Source of the DNA: Epinephelus fuscoguttatus
Taxonomy: Eukaryota; Chordata; Actinopteri; Perciformes; Serranidae
Direction: 5' to 3'
DNA length: 64,000 nt
Assembly: GCF_011397635.1 (NCBI RefSeq)
Contig: NC_064758.1
Span: forward strand, 19,508,013-19,572,012
The notes beneath the pieces are model-generated. The model had not been told where the DNA came from. It ran no database searches and was given only the letters and a program-made list of their open reading frames with translations. The position numbers were made by a program, and so were the translations under genes. This document shows, piece by piece, positions 12,299 to 24,800 of the stretch. Positions within the stretch are counted from its first letter, which is position 1; each line of letters begins with the position of its first letter.

Positions 12299-13602
12299 CT
12301 GAGACAGAATGTAAGAAAGGAATTTCATTTTAGTCTACGCCTGTAAAACATCCAAGGCAAATGCATTATATCTTAAGAGAGTGTGAATTTCATCGCAGTC
12401 AGGATATGTAAATGAATGTCATGTATTTACTTCAGCCTCAAGAAACTGTAGCTCAAAACTTAAATCCAATCCCTTATATAGTCAGGTAATCAAAATGTAA
12501 AATAAGGCTGACTGAAAGTAACAATCCTATCATAGTTTACAAAGTTAAAGATGTCCAGAGGGAGAGGAAATGTGTGTAGTGGTTCAGTTTGGCGACAGAG
12601 AGCAGTCGGTGCCTCCTCCTGGGTGCGGCAGGTTGCTGCTGCTTATCTTAACTCTGCAGGCGCTCAAGTGCTGCCCTGACAGACGTCATCAGCTCATCAA
12701 ATAATCCATGATAAAACGCAGCAGGGATGCATTTCTTTTCTTATACATACATATATAACTAACATTTCCCAGCTGTTAAACGTTTGTCAGACTCAGAGGT
12801 CAAAATTAATGTTGAATGTAAAATAATCCACCAAATTATAACAAAAAGGAAACAAAAAAAGAAAAGAAAGTCTATCCAGGTTTTATTTTACACATGAGCA
12901 CCTTAATGTATAGTTTAGTTTACAAACAAAGGCTGCCCATGCCCCTTCCCTCATAATCAGCTGTGGTCAGCAGATAAAGCAATTCTTGGGATCAGTTTTT
13001 CTTGTGGTTAGATGTTATCTTTAGGTCGGTCCATCAAAGACCTTTAAAACACCACAAGTAGGTCAAAAGTTTGTTTTTATCTTACTAATGTTTTTGTTGT
13101 TGATGTTGAATATATTCAACTATTAATCACATGCAAAAAAGCCACATATCATTTAGTTAGCTGTAGCCTGTAGTATCCACACCTCACGTTTCCTCTCATT
13201 GACTGACAGCAAAAGTCAGTTAGATACAGACCGTGTGTGTATACATTTATATTCATTCATGTTGTGTGTTCTCCACTACATGGATTAATAAAAAAAAACT
13301 TACATGGACATAAAGAAGTGTCAGATTCAAATAAAAAAATTTAAGAAGTGTGCTATATTTATTGCTGTATGTATAGTGTGTAACAATAAATAATGTTATA
13401 TGACAATGTATAGCAGTGTACAATAACACTGATTCTAGTAATATTTATGATAGTAATTGTATAATTACCACCACTGCTGTTACCACTACTGAAAATCCAA
13501 ATAATAATGATAATGCTTAAACAACAACAATAGCAGCAACGAGATCAATAATAATAATAATAATAACAATAATAATAATAATGAAAAAGTTGAGAAGCTG
13601 AC
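12299..13602 (-). promoter_or_regulatory. alas2 intron 1 with a cluster of GATA motifs
   Basis: Intron 1 lies between the IRE exon (donor at 13602-13601) and the first coding exon (acceptor at 12300-12299). It holds five WGATAA motifs: 12643-12648, 12709-12714, 12972-12977, 13015-13020 and 13077-13082. At 12958-12977 CAGCTG is followed by AGATAA with 8 bases between CTG and AGATAA, the TAL1-GATA1 composite spacing. Mammalian ALAS2 has a GATA1-dependent enhancer in intron 1 (known). That this is its counterpart is inference. Confidence 0.5.
13549..13583. repeat. TAA/ATA microsatellite
   Basis: Tandem AATAAT units with one interruption, in alas2 intron 1 just inside the first donor site. Confidence 0.85.
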
Positions 13603-13627
13603 CTGTTGACCTGCACTGAGGACGAAC
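13603..13627 (-). promoter_or_regulatory. Iron-responsive element in the alas2 5' UTR
   Basis: On the minus strand the sequence contains the loop CAGTGC flanked by GTCCT and AGGTC, with a bulged C and the lower stem GTT/AAC: the standard C-bulge, 5-bp upper stem, CAGUGN loop layout. Iron regulatory proteins bind such an element and block translation when iron is low, so ALAS2 is made only when iron is available. The exon ends right after it (CAACAG, then GTCAGC donor at 13602-13597), so the IRE is at the 3' end of non-coding exon 1. One upper-stem pair is U-U here. The next exon starts at 12298. Confidence 0.9.
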
Positions 13628-13740
13628 TTCAAAACAGCAAAAAGAAAGTCAGAGAGTGTCAACAGTTATTAGTCAGATGTTGAGGAGCATTATGCAATCA
13701 GCCTTGTTCCCACCCATCAGAGGGGTCATATGGGTCTCAG
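13628..13740 (-). promoter_or_regulatory. Probable alas2 exon 1 start and core promoter
   Basis: The 5' UTR must begin shortly upstream of the IRE. On the minus strand a TATA-like GCATAATG lies at about 13690-13697, and a CACCC-type box (CCCACCC on the plus strand, 13709-13715) lies just before it. CACCC and GATA sites are usual in erythroid promoters. The start site cannot be fixed from sequence alone. Confidence 0.4.
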
Positions 13741-13773
13741 GATTGGGGGCCACCCAGGGGTGTGTGGGTATCT

Positions 13774-13774
13774 T

Positions 13775-13819
<45 letters not shown>
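13774..13819. repeat. Compound (TG)n(AG)n microsatellite
   Basis: About 12 TG units run directly into about 11 AG units, just upstream of the presumed alas2 promoter. Confidence 0.95.
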
Positions 13820-13821
<2 letters not shown>

Positions 13822-14054
13822 ATGCGTGTGTGTTTATGGGAGGTGCAAAGATGCTGATATGGTTCCATTTAAGTTGTGTCCCTCTTCGTCTTGTAAAATG
13901 ACTTCATGGTGGACATTTCACTCTGATGTCTGAGCTGTTTAATGACCTATTAAAAAAAACATACACATATATTCTAGTGAGTATTATAACAATTATATTT
14001 TTAGTAGTTTTTGTGGAAATTTAAACAAAAACACACAAATATTTAAAGGAATAC

Positions 14055-15290
14055 TTGCGTTTTTCTGTCATGCCTCCACACTGAACGAAGAATCCAAAAA
14101 CTGAGAAAGTACTTGAACTCAAGTAATTTGCGCAGTATAATATAAGTGTCATTTATCCAGTCATATGTTCAGCACTTCTCAAACACATGCATTGTCATCA
14201 ACATCCGTCAGATTTTTAGGAATCTTGGTGTTATTTTGATCAGGCCATGCCTTTTAATCATCATGTCGGATCATTGACAAGTTTTATTCAGCTTAGAAAT
14301 ATTGCATAGCTCAGGTCTGTGGTGTCTCGACCTGAGCTACAGATGATTATCCATGCTTTTGTGTCCTCCCGACTGGACTACTTCTAAACAAATCTTCTCT
14401 GAATCGTCTACGAATAATCCAGAACGCTGTTGCTAGGTTGTTAACCAGGTCCAGCAGGTCAGCCCACATCACATCAACCCCATTCACTTCAAGATTCTTG
14501 TTCTCACATATAGAGCCCTCTACGGTCAGGCACCTGAATATATTAGTGACCTCCTCCATCCATATATTGTCAGTAGGTCCCTTAGGTCTTCAGCAGAGGA
14601 CCTACTGGAACAAAAGGTCATTGTGCCTTTTAAGTAGCTCCAACACTTTGACACTTTCTTCCATTACATTTACAGTCAGTGGTCTGTTTAGAAATTTTTA
14701 AAAAGAACAACTGAGGACCCATCTTTTCAAAATGGCCTTTGTCCCACCCTTAATTGTCTAGTGCTTGTTATCGTGGTATGTTTCTGTGTGAGGCCTCACT
14801 ATCCTGTATTTGCTCTATGTTTTACTTTATTTTTGTCGCTTTGTTTGTTGTTTTTGTTGTACTGTCTTTGTTTTTATTGATTGCATGTTTTATTGTTTGA
14901 CTGACTGATATTTTTTGAAGCACCTTGTAAATGTCATTTCTGTGAAAGGTGCTATATCAAAAAATGCTATTGTTATTATATTATATATTTTCACTAAAAG
15001 CTAAGGCTACTATTTAAAACACTCCTGCATGGAAGTAGCTTGCTTGCATGAGACTGTTTATGTGGAAGTGTTTTGAATAGTAAAGGTTTATTGAAAAATG
15101 CGTGTGTTTGGGAAGTATTGAGCATATAACTGGATAAATGAGACTTGGATTATACTTCATATGTGAGTTTGTAAATGGATGTTTTGATATAGTTTTGCTG
15201 TCAAATGTGGTCACCTATGAGTTCAGTTCATCAAGAAAATGAATTAGTTTTTTGGATTCTTCGTTCACCATGGAGGCATGTGGGACAACT
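14055..15290. repeat. Inverted repeat pair flanking the LINE remnant
   Basis: CTGAACGAAGAATCCAAAAA near 14081 is matched in reverse complement near 15250, with CATGCCTCCA matched just outside. The arms are about 45 bp and lie about 1.15 kb apart. They may be the ends of a DNA transposon that carries the LINE fragment, or two separate copies. Confidence 0.5.
14160..14995 (+). mobile_element. Decayed 3' end of a non-LTR retrotransposon (LINE)
   Basis: Broken frames resemble the region after the reverse transcriptase in CR1/L2-type LINEs: SSRLDY near 14365, then LLTRSSRSAHIT near 14430 and a downstream arginine/serine block. The 3' end matches the usual tail: a stretch ending GAAAGGTGCTATATCAAAAA, then TTATTATATTATATA. 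Frameshifts and stops throughout show it is dead. It is flanked by an inverted repeat (14060-14105 against 15240-15290). Confidence 0.6.
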
Positions 15291-15510
15291 AAGGTTTCTT
15301 ATTAATACAATACAATTAATACACAAATGATCAGAAAGTCACCTGTAATCACTTTAAAGTTCATCTGGGAATATAATAAGAATATTGATACAGTTTCCAG
15401 TGCAAGTCTTGAAATAATCTCAGGAGATAAATACAGCCTGTCAGCTCGAGCTTCTTTGTTCAGCTGTTGTCTGTGAAACTCACAGCCTATAATTAACTGT
15501 TTCTCTGTCA

Positions 15511-15545
15511 GTGTGTGTATGTGTGTGTGAGTGTGTGTATGTGTG
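15511..15545. repeat. Imperfect TG microsatellite
   Basis: TG-rich tract with GA/TA interruptions, just upstream of the NECAB-like gene's 5' UTR. Confidence 0.8.
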
Positions 15546-15579
15546 CTCTCACCAGCAGATGGTGCATTTTTATGAATCG

Positions 15580-15805
15580 CTCACTGCTGGTCGTGTAGAG
15601 GCGGAGTTTTCTGTGCTGCTGTCGACGTGCATTCGGCGGGCAGCAGGCAGAGGGCAGCAGGCTGGGTCCATCTCATCCCTACTGGATCACAGGAGCAACA
15701 TCATCATCCACCATCCAGCCTGACAAGGACAACCCCTCCCAAAAAACACACAGGGACAGGACAATATTTTGATTTTAAAAAGGAAATCGCATCGAAAGCG
15801 GCAAG
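15580..15805 (+). promoter_or_regulatory. Probable 5' UTR / promoter-proximal region of the NECAB-like gene
   Basis: This stretch is richer in G+C and CpG than its surroundings (for example GTCGACGTGCATTCGGCGGG) and leads directly to the start codon at 15806. An in-frame ATG upstream was not found. The transcription start cannot be set from sequence. Confidence 0.4.
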
Positions 15806-18800
15806 ATGCTGGCCTGTACGGAGATGATCACCATGTGTCTTCAGTCTGCAAAGCACGAACACTTGAGGAAACAGCAGGAGCTTGAACACAACCAAAATCA
15901 AGCCATCTCTCTCTTTCATGATGTGAGTATACAGTGGTTTTGTGACGTTTAAGTGCCTTCAATATCCACCCTCTTGTCATCTGTCATTAATAGAAATCCT
16001 TTAGAAATATGTCCATGATATGTTTTGCTCACGACCACCTCTCAGAGGGTCGTGTTTCAGAGGCGCAATATGAGTAATACACCGTCCTTCATCCTGCTCT
16101 TTATGAATGGTTCACATTGTAAGCCTCCCATTCACATCGGGCTTGATGTGCAGCATTATGTAAGAAAGGTGAGTGCATGCCCATTAGTGCGTGAATGACA
16201 AAAGAGATGCCACAATACAGTCATCTGACATACAGCTGCTTTGATTCATTTAACCTGCAGAGCTTTGCAATGTTTTCATGTAGTTGTTTTACTTGTTTTA
16301 TATCATAATGAGGCTCATGACATTGGTTGTAGCTTGCATAGTGTCTATATTAAACATGATATGGTATGAATTTTTAATGAGCAGCCTTCCCCCCACACAG
16401 CTCCAATCAAACACACAAAAATAGATGTTAAATGTTGAATAATTTAATCAGGGTTTTGATTGCACGGTTGAAAGAGGGGTGGATTTACATGCACATGAAT
16501 GTTTTTTGCTATGATATAAAAAAAAAAAATAACAGGTGATCCCTCCACATAAAAAAAAACAGCACTACTAATGCAGTGCAGTATCACAGTGTATTTAGAA
16601 TCATTGCTTGATGTTTATGGCTGCCCTGCCTCTGGTTTACTGAGGGCACAAACACAAGACAGTGTATTAGAAGCATCATTTCCCAGCCTTAGACTTCCTG
16701 ACAGCTGGCTGTAAATAAAATTCCCCAGTTTCCTCCAGGCAGATTATTGGCCAATGAGGGGAACATTAGACTGCAGCAAGAACGCATTTGGTTTAAATGC
16801 AGTTAGCATCCATTCTCTCCAGCCCAAGGCTGCCTAACATTTCTTCTCTGAACCTATTACAGTAGCTAATGGATGGTCATTTATTCTTTAACAGCTGCAG
16901 AAATTAAAGGTGTGATCACTAGAGGGTAACTTATCCAACATCATTCACATGCACTGTTGTCTTTCCTCATGTGTTCCTTTATCTCGTTGAAGAAGTATTT
17001 CACTGTTGGAAATAAAAAGTAGGCTGTCTGTGCAGTAGAAAGACAAAAATACTTTTGAAATTGGTGCTATATGACCAGAGAAAACAGAGAAAAGGTGCTG
17101 TGGCATTTGCTTTTCGTCAAAATGTAGAAAACCTACAACTACCAGAATACATTGCGCCGCACCAACACACCCGTTGGTGAGTGACGTATCACGGAAAAAA
17201 GAAAGAAGAGGAATAAACAAAATGGCAGCTGGCTGGTAACAAAATTTACAGCTGAAACGGTGAGCTTGAATATGTTTCTGGAACTGTTTTTACGTGTGAA
17301 ATAGCAGTAACGTAATTGTGGTTCATATTTTAGCAGCGCTACTTAGATTTACCGCTTGAGGTCGGTGTTTTAGCCTCCATTTTTACCATACAAAAACAAT
17401 ATGGCGCCCGCTTAACGTTCACAAATTCTTGTAGCTATAACAGTCAAAAAGGTGCACTAAAATGTGTCTTAAAATATTTTAGGAGTGAAATAGGCGATAC
17501 AATAACAGAATAGTGGTTTATATTCGATCAGCACTGATTTGTTTTGCCATTTAATCTGAGTTTGGTCTGAGTTTCTTGTGTCAGTGGCGGTGTGTTGTGT
17601 AACTTGTTAGCTACGAAAATGCTTGTCTGCAAGGTTAGTTGAGAGATAAGCAGGGTGTTGTGGGCGCTGGTAAGACGGAGGGTAGTTTATCACAGTTTCT
17701 TTGCACGTATTACCCACATCATCAGGGTACAAAGCTGGTTGAAAATCTGCAAAGTATCTTTTTAATACCTAAGCCATGCTGGTGCTCACTCTCATATCAG
17801 GATTTTACAGGAAATTGAGCCTCATTTGTGCTTTCCTCCCTCTACACAGACTCATCACAGCTCTCTTAGCTTGAGGAGGCTGTCAGTGTTTTCTGTCTCT
17901 GTGTCTCAAAAACAAGCTATTTGTCTATAATTAGACAAGCTGAAGGACTTATTGTTTGATTTAACCGACTCAAAGTTGTGTGAAGGCTATTAGCCTTTAT
18001 GTCTTTGAGAAGTGTTGTGCTGCTCTTTTTGAGATAACAGTTATCCTGAGCGGCTGATGGGAAGCACTGTGGTGCTTTTCATACATAATCAAGATGCTGT
18101 AGATGTTCAGAGGGTGTCAGTTACTCCTACTGTAGTTTTATTGTGTTCAATAGGAGTCGGTGTGATATATCAACAAGCCCACGGGACTGGCTGAGATAGA
18201 AATTACGATCACGAGCAGCATCCATGTGGCTAATACTACTTCTGGTAGATCTTCATTGGCTCCATCGACTCCCCCAACCTCCCACTTAACAGCACAAAGA
18301 AGGAATGAAAGCCAGTAAATCTCCTTCTCAGGTTTCTCTTGAGCCGATGCTTATTGCTCTCAATTTGTTTCCCAGATTTTATGGAGCAGCTCCCTGTTGG
18401 CTTCCTCTGAGGTGTCTTCGACAAATGCTTGCATCAGCACTTTTACAGTTTGGGGGTATTTGACAGTGATGGTGCAGCCTCCAGGTTTTACACCATTACC
18501 TGCATCCAGAACTAGTCATCATGACTGCATGTCAGTCCGGAGGTGTTAAAGGGCGATACAGTTTGTTTTTCACAGTCTAGTGCATTCATTTAGAATCCTT
18601 TATACAACTAAGTCGACATAGCAGCTTGAAAAGCTTTCCTGCAGCTGAAAGGTATTAATAGTTTATGTGGTGACAGGCTATTTTATGGAGTCCTAAGACC
18701 TGACAGAGGGCATTAAAAGATTATCAGAGGAGTCCAAAATGTGACTGAGAACATCAATACTTTAATATAAAGCTTTATACATTTCCTTTAGCTGGTATTT

Positions 18801-21800
18801 TTTCTGTACTAATAGCACTAACTGTATTTTTTATTGATGTATTGAATTTTATTTCTCACTACTCTGATAAGCTTTTACTGCTTTGAGTCAGTTTCAAGGC
18901 TGCATACTTTTCTAACTATCCATAATTTGTTTTTAGTGATTCATAATATACTCAGACCACTTACTACTGCATTTAATGTTTTTATTGTTTTATATATTTG
19001 AGATATTCATAGTTTTACTAGCACTAATTAAATTAACAGCTAGGTTTGCATTTAAGATTAACTTAAATGCAAATTTAATTTATTTTCTGTTCGTGTTTGT
19101 ATGAAGTTTAGTTTGGGCTGTAAAGTTCTCTTCAGCACACCAGTGTTGTCAAATATAGCGATTTATTGATACATATCGATACGGAATATTATAATGTGTT
19201 ATGACTAATTTTCTGCAGCATTGATGCACTGATGCCAGCCAGGCTTTCTTGCTCTTTTTTATCATTAATGTTTACCACAGTCATTCTGCTGTTATCCGCT
19301 ACTAAACCAGAACACAGAAGGTGTTGTTTTCATGTCTTTATTTTTCAATAAAAAAAAATTAATTACATGCCCTCAATGCCAATTTCCCCCATGGTATCAG
19401 TAACAATATCAAATATTAACATTTTTGTGTTGTATGAAATTAAAAAATTCCAGTGATATCGTGACAACACCACAGCACTTATCTTGGTCATAACCATTTA
19501 TGAAACAATTATAAAGGGGGCTTTAGAAAAAATAATTGTTTATGTAATGGGTGTATATTAAAAACAAGTGTTTTGGCTGATAATTGGTATTTGTATTAGC
19601 CTCAGATTCAAGAATCAGTCTGGCTCCAGCTTGAATCTACTTCTCTATTTACAGCCACTGGTTTCCATTCATGTCTGGATCACATCAAAGTCCTCTAGCT
19701 GACTCTTGAATCTATCTTAAGGTGTGCAATCCTTCATAGTAAACATCACATCTGCATTAGCTTTTGACCGTTTCACTTTATTGTTTTGAGGCAAGGCAGT
19801 GAAGACTTTCTGAAATCGAAAAATAATGCATTAACATACAATGATAGTATAACTTTTATATGGACAAGAGCAGACTTGATGGTTCACTGTGGCTAATTAT
19901 ACAGTACAAAGTGAATGACTCTTATAATATACACAGTATTTTTTCAGACAATGTTTACCCTTAGATTTTTTAAAATTCTGATATTTGACTGTTTTTGAGT
20001 GTTTTCATATATTTACACAAGTCAACTAGTTTTAACTTCTCTTTAAACATCAGGGAAATTATTTGTTAGGAACATCCCTACATATAGGCCTAGCGTTTTC
20101 CAGGTTTCCAAGATGTTCAGTGCAGTCTTCATTATTCTGTACGTTCAATACCATCCATTCTCATATAGATTTCTGTAAGGCTCAGTGGCTGTGTCTTGCA
20201 TAGAGGAGGTGATGTGTGCAGAGCGTGTCCAGACCTTCACACCCTAATGTGCTTGAAAGGTGACAGCTGGATGTGATTGCACTGCTCACCACAGTTAATC
20301 AACTAGCCGCTGGACTCCATTGGTCCGCACAAGATGATTGGGCAGGAAATTAAAAAAATAAAAATAAAAAAAAACACTCTGAAATGAAAGAGGTGCCACT
20401 CTGATCTCACTCAAAAAAACTCACACTACACCAACGGATCTGACTTCTCACAGGCTTGGTGTTACGCTGCGATGAGGCTGAAGATATCAGTGATGATTTT
20501 ATAACCGTGTTTGCAGCATCAATCAGTGAACACAAAGGACTGTTTCTTCCTGCTTGTAGGTTTTGCAGAAAACCGGTGATACATCTTAAAGCAGCATGAT
20601 CGTTCTCGATGCCCTGAGAGGAAAAAAAAAATCATAAAAGCTATTATTCCAAAGCTCCACACGGGTGCACATAATGTTAGCGTTTCATTTTCTGAGATGT
20701 CTCTATTGTTATTGAAATGTGGAAATTACAGCTCCTCCTGAATGTTCTCCTGTGCATGAAGAAAAATGAATACGCCTGAAAAAGTCTAATACAGATGGAT
20801 TTCCTCACAATGTTCTTTCCCTTAATTGCTCATAACTTCAAATATTGTTGACACATGTATTTATTTTGTTCCACTGCCTTTGTCATTTGTGCCTGTCTGC
20901 AAAGCTGAAAAAACTTTAACATAATCCTCTCCCCTTATTGCAGATATTCCGCCGGGCAGACAAAAATGGTGAGTAAGCAAAATATGCATCTAATTAGATT
21001 ATACGGCAAATTATAACTTAATTAAAAATCTCTTTGAAGGAGTTGTTGCACATTAAAATCCGACACAACAGTGACACATTAAAAAAAAAAGGCACAAGTC
21101 TGATGACCCTGTTCAGACGGGTGACCTGTTTTGGCTCTGAGGGGATTTATGTGACTTGTGTGGCTCTTTCTGTTTACTGCCATCTTTGAGAGATCCAAGA
21201 AGGAAGGTTATAAATAACCAAGGTTAAGTGCAGCTGCATCTTTTCAGTTTCGGGATGTGATTGGATTTGACAGGATGAACTCCATGCAGTGCTCATCTCA
21301 GTGATATCTAATAAAATATCCTCAGCAAGACTGCAGTAATCGTGCTATGCAGTCACTGTGGCCTCAGTAGAAAAATCAATTTTTAAACTCCAAATGGTAC
21401 AAACAGACTGAAGACTTGTACCTAATGTGATTTTAATATATTCTCCCCTGCAAACGTGTCACTGTTAGATTTGATTAATGCATTATAGTGTTACATTTAA
21501 ATCAACTCTTTACTTCAAAGAACCCTGCCTGAATCATCTCATGGGAAAACACAGGGCGTTGAGCTCTGCTTGAAAAAACAGTGCTGACAAATAGAAAAAA
21601 TGTTGTTGCTCTTAATTTTTTATTCATGCGCTGCAACTCCATTTAGTGGAATGTAAAAAGGGGCGAGAGATTAATGCATGCACTGCAGAGTATCGATGAA
21701 CTCTGATCAGTTTCCTCAGGAGGACAGTGAAAGTGTTACATAAGAGCAGGATTAATGATACAACATGAGCAGAGGTTGTCTGAGGTGCCTCCCGGCTCGT

Positions 21801-24800
21801 GTGGAGATATTCAGATGCAGAAAAAAAATTGTGAATTATGAAGGAGCCCTTGAAAGATGTTTTTTTTTTTTTGTGGCTGTTGTGAAGAAAGTGTAGAAAA
21901 TGGAAAAAGAGGGTGGGTGGTTGTTTATTTCTTAGTTGATAGTTGTGTGTCCTCTCGGGCGATTACTGTGTGAATTAGTGGAACACAGTGGCTGAAAACA
22001 CAACAGTGGTGTGACATCATAATGAAAATAGATGTAATCTCCATTGCAGTAAGTGAAGTGTTTATATTAAATGCTTTCCGTGAAGCCTCGAGTCGTCTCC
22101 TCCTCCACCCACCGCCCTCCAGTGCTCGCACAAAGCTTTTATTTTTCACTCTTTGTAGAAAGACGGAAGATAAAGCGAGAGGAGAGAACTCATGTTTGTG
22201 GTAGCTATCTTCAATTTGCAGCTGAGCTCCGCTTGGTTCTTGTCTTCACGAACTCACTGAGTCGTGCACCCGAGAGGAAAGTGCCTCCTACCAATCAGCA
22301 CTGAGTGGGCTGCCATGATATGCTCCGAGCACTGCGGATTTACCACATAATGAGGGCTGGCTACCAACCCACTACACTCTTATTCCTCCACGCTGTTGTA
22401 ATGAGGAATTACAGCTCTTTTAAGCAATAAAACAATTGTATGAATACAAAAACATGAAGTAGATACTGACAGCTTGTACTCAGCAGCCGTGTGCTGAGGT
22501 CACTTTCTAATGCTGCTGCACACTGAGCTCAGAGATGTGGACGAGGATTTAATCAATGGTGTTAGAATCAAGTTTTTCAGTGCAGCTCTGATTTGTCATC
22601 AGGGGAAAAAAGAGGTGTGAAAAACATTGATAAGTAAGCGACTAGATTTTGTCTTTTAAAATAAACAAACTCATTTTGTCAAGTGTGATAAGTCACACAT
22701 TTGCCTTTAGGAGTCTTCATAACAGACTAAAGTGTCATTATCTGAGCTGAATCGTTAAAAAAAGCGGGCTAAATAATGATTTGTCAACGAGGCAGTTGAT
22801 GGGGTTCACACACAGCACACCACTGTTGTTTTAATTATTATTTTTCATGGTATAGAAAAATAGTTGTGAGGTGCTTAGGGTAGTTTTACTTTTTCTCTCT
22901 CGACACTCCAATAATAAGGCTCACTGTGAGCTTTGTGCCGCACATACTTGCAGTTTTTTAATTAATGCTGTATTCAGTGCAGTGGCAGGGAGGATTGTAG
23001 ACTGCTGCAGAATCCTCAAAGGATGCAGTGATGTACAGAAGTGCTGCAGCATCTGTAGCTGGCTCACTATTTTAGCAACTGAATTCTCCATTAATTAGTC
23101 CAGACAGATTTGACACCTGAAATTTGAACCTGCGAACAGAAAGTGTTTTCAATTTTTTAAACTTAGAACACACAATGATTAAAAATTCGTTAAAGCTGAA
23201 ATACTGAACTAGCTTCACTGTGTTTCTCTGTAAGGCGAGTTTATTTATTGTCTCGGTCTGCTCTTCAGTCTATTCTTATCTCTCTCATTCTCCTGAATTG
23301 CACTGTAGGGCTTTATGAATTATTGGTGCTGTTTTGGTTTTTAGCACTTTAAGCTTTCCCTCAAGGAAGAACGGTCCTGGAAAGATACGAATGTCAGTAC
23401 AGAGAGAGAGATTTTCTTTGAGGTCGCAGGTGGATCTGCAGTTTTATTAAGTGTGAAATGAGACAATTAAAGCTAGTAAACTGCTGTGCTTCTGTTGTGA
23501 GGCACTGATTTATCATCCGTCATAACAACACTTCAGATTTCCCTGCAGAGGTGTCGTATTGACAGTTGTTAGTCACGAAGCCTCGAGATCAATTGCTGCT
23601 TAATCTGCATATCCTCTAATTGAATCCCGCTGTCTTGGGAGCTGAATGTTGATGACAGTGACAGCTTTTGTGCTCACACAGAGCTACATGAGATTTTGTC
23701 TAATATCATCAATATATTACATCGTAACTTATCATTTAAAGATATTAATCCACTTCACAAAGTGGGACAAGCCTGCACAAGCATAAAATAAACGATGCAG
23801 AGTATTTAATCACCGTGGGTACAAATTTAATATTGAGAGGAGGACAGTAAATTTGTGCTTTCCACTGTTCCAGTGTATAATCAGTGCATGTGGTTGCACA
23901 TGTGGAGGAAAATGTCTGGTCTGCTCTTATGCTGCATTCACGTGCTCTTTGGATTTTCCTGTTTCTCGAGGTGGGAAGTTGGTCCTCCTACTTGTAGTGT
24001 GGAAACAACATGGATGCTAAAAAGATGCGTTGTATTTAATTGCCAGAGCATTTAAACAACATGTTAAAGGCTGTTTCTGCACCAGTATATTCACTAAAAC
24101 CACAAAAATATTACTTTACTTGACTAGTTAGGGTTAGTGCTAATAATTAACTTTACTAACCAATGCAGGTCACTCTATATGGACAGCAACTAACAGTTAC
24201 AACCTAAAACCATGTCAGAAATTATATGTGAACAAAAAATTGATATGCAATACAAAAATTAACACATTTGTTTTTACCATCAACCAAACATTAACTGTCT
24301 CCCACCAAGTTTTTGTATATGACATCAAAGTCATCAAGGCGTCTACCAAAACCACCAACTTTCTGAGTTGTTGTTCTAATTTTAGGCCGGCATTCACATG
24401 AATCTTCGCAGTCAGGAACAAGTTTTTCGCATTATTTTGACACTTATTACATGATTCTCACTGACAATTTTTTATCTCAAAATGTGCATTTGTTTTCCCT
24501 GTTATTGTTCTCCAGACAGATCATGTCTCTGACCAGCAGAGGCTGAGATGCAGCTGCTAGCAAATATTTTTGCCATATTTGCTTGATAATTGACAAAATA
24601 GTTAACTGATTATCAGAATTATTGCTGATGGACTAATCTCACAAATCCTCCAACATAAACAACAAAATAGGATATTTGTCATGAAAACGAGCCACATGAC
24701 CATGTCCTGATGTGGTATTCTGTATAGTTAAGTTCTGGTTAAGGTTTGGTAAAGATTAGGTAGCTTAAATCTATAAAAGCATCTCTTTACTTCAGGACGC

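Noticed and set aside
13730-13933. 67-codon open frame with a CVCVCV/RERERE run
   Set aside because: It is a translation of the TG/AG microsatellite.
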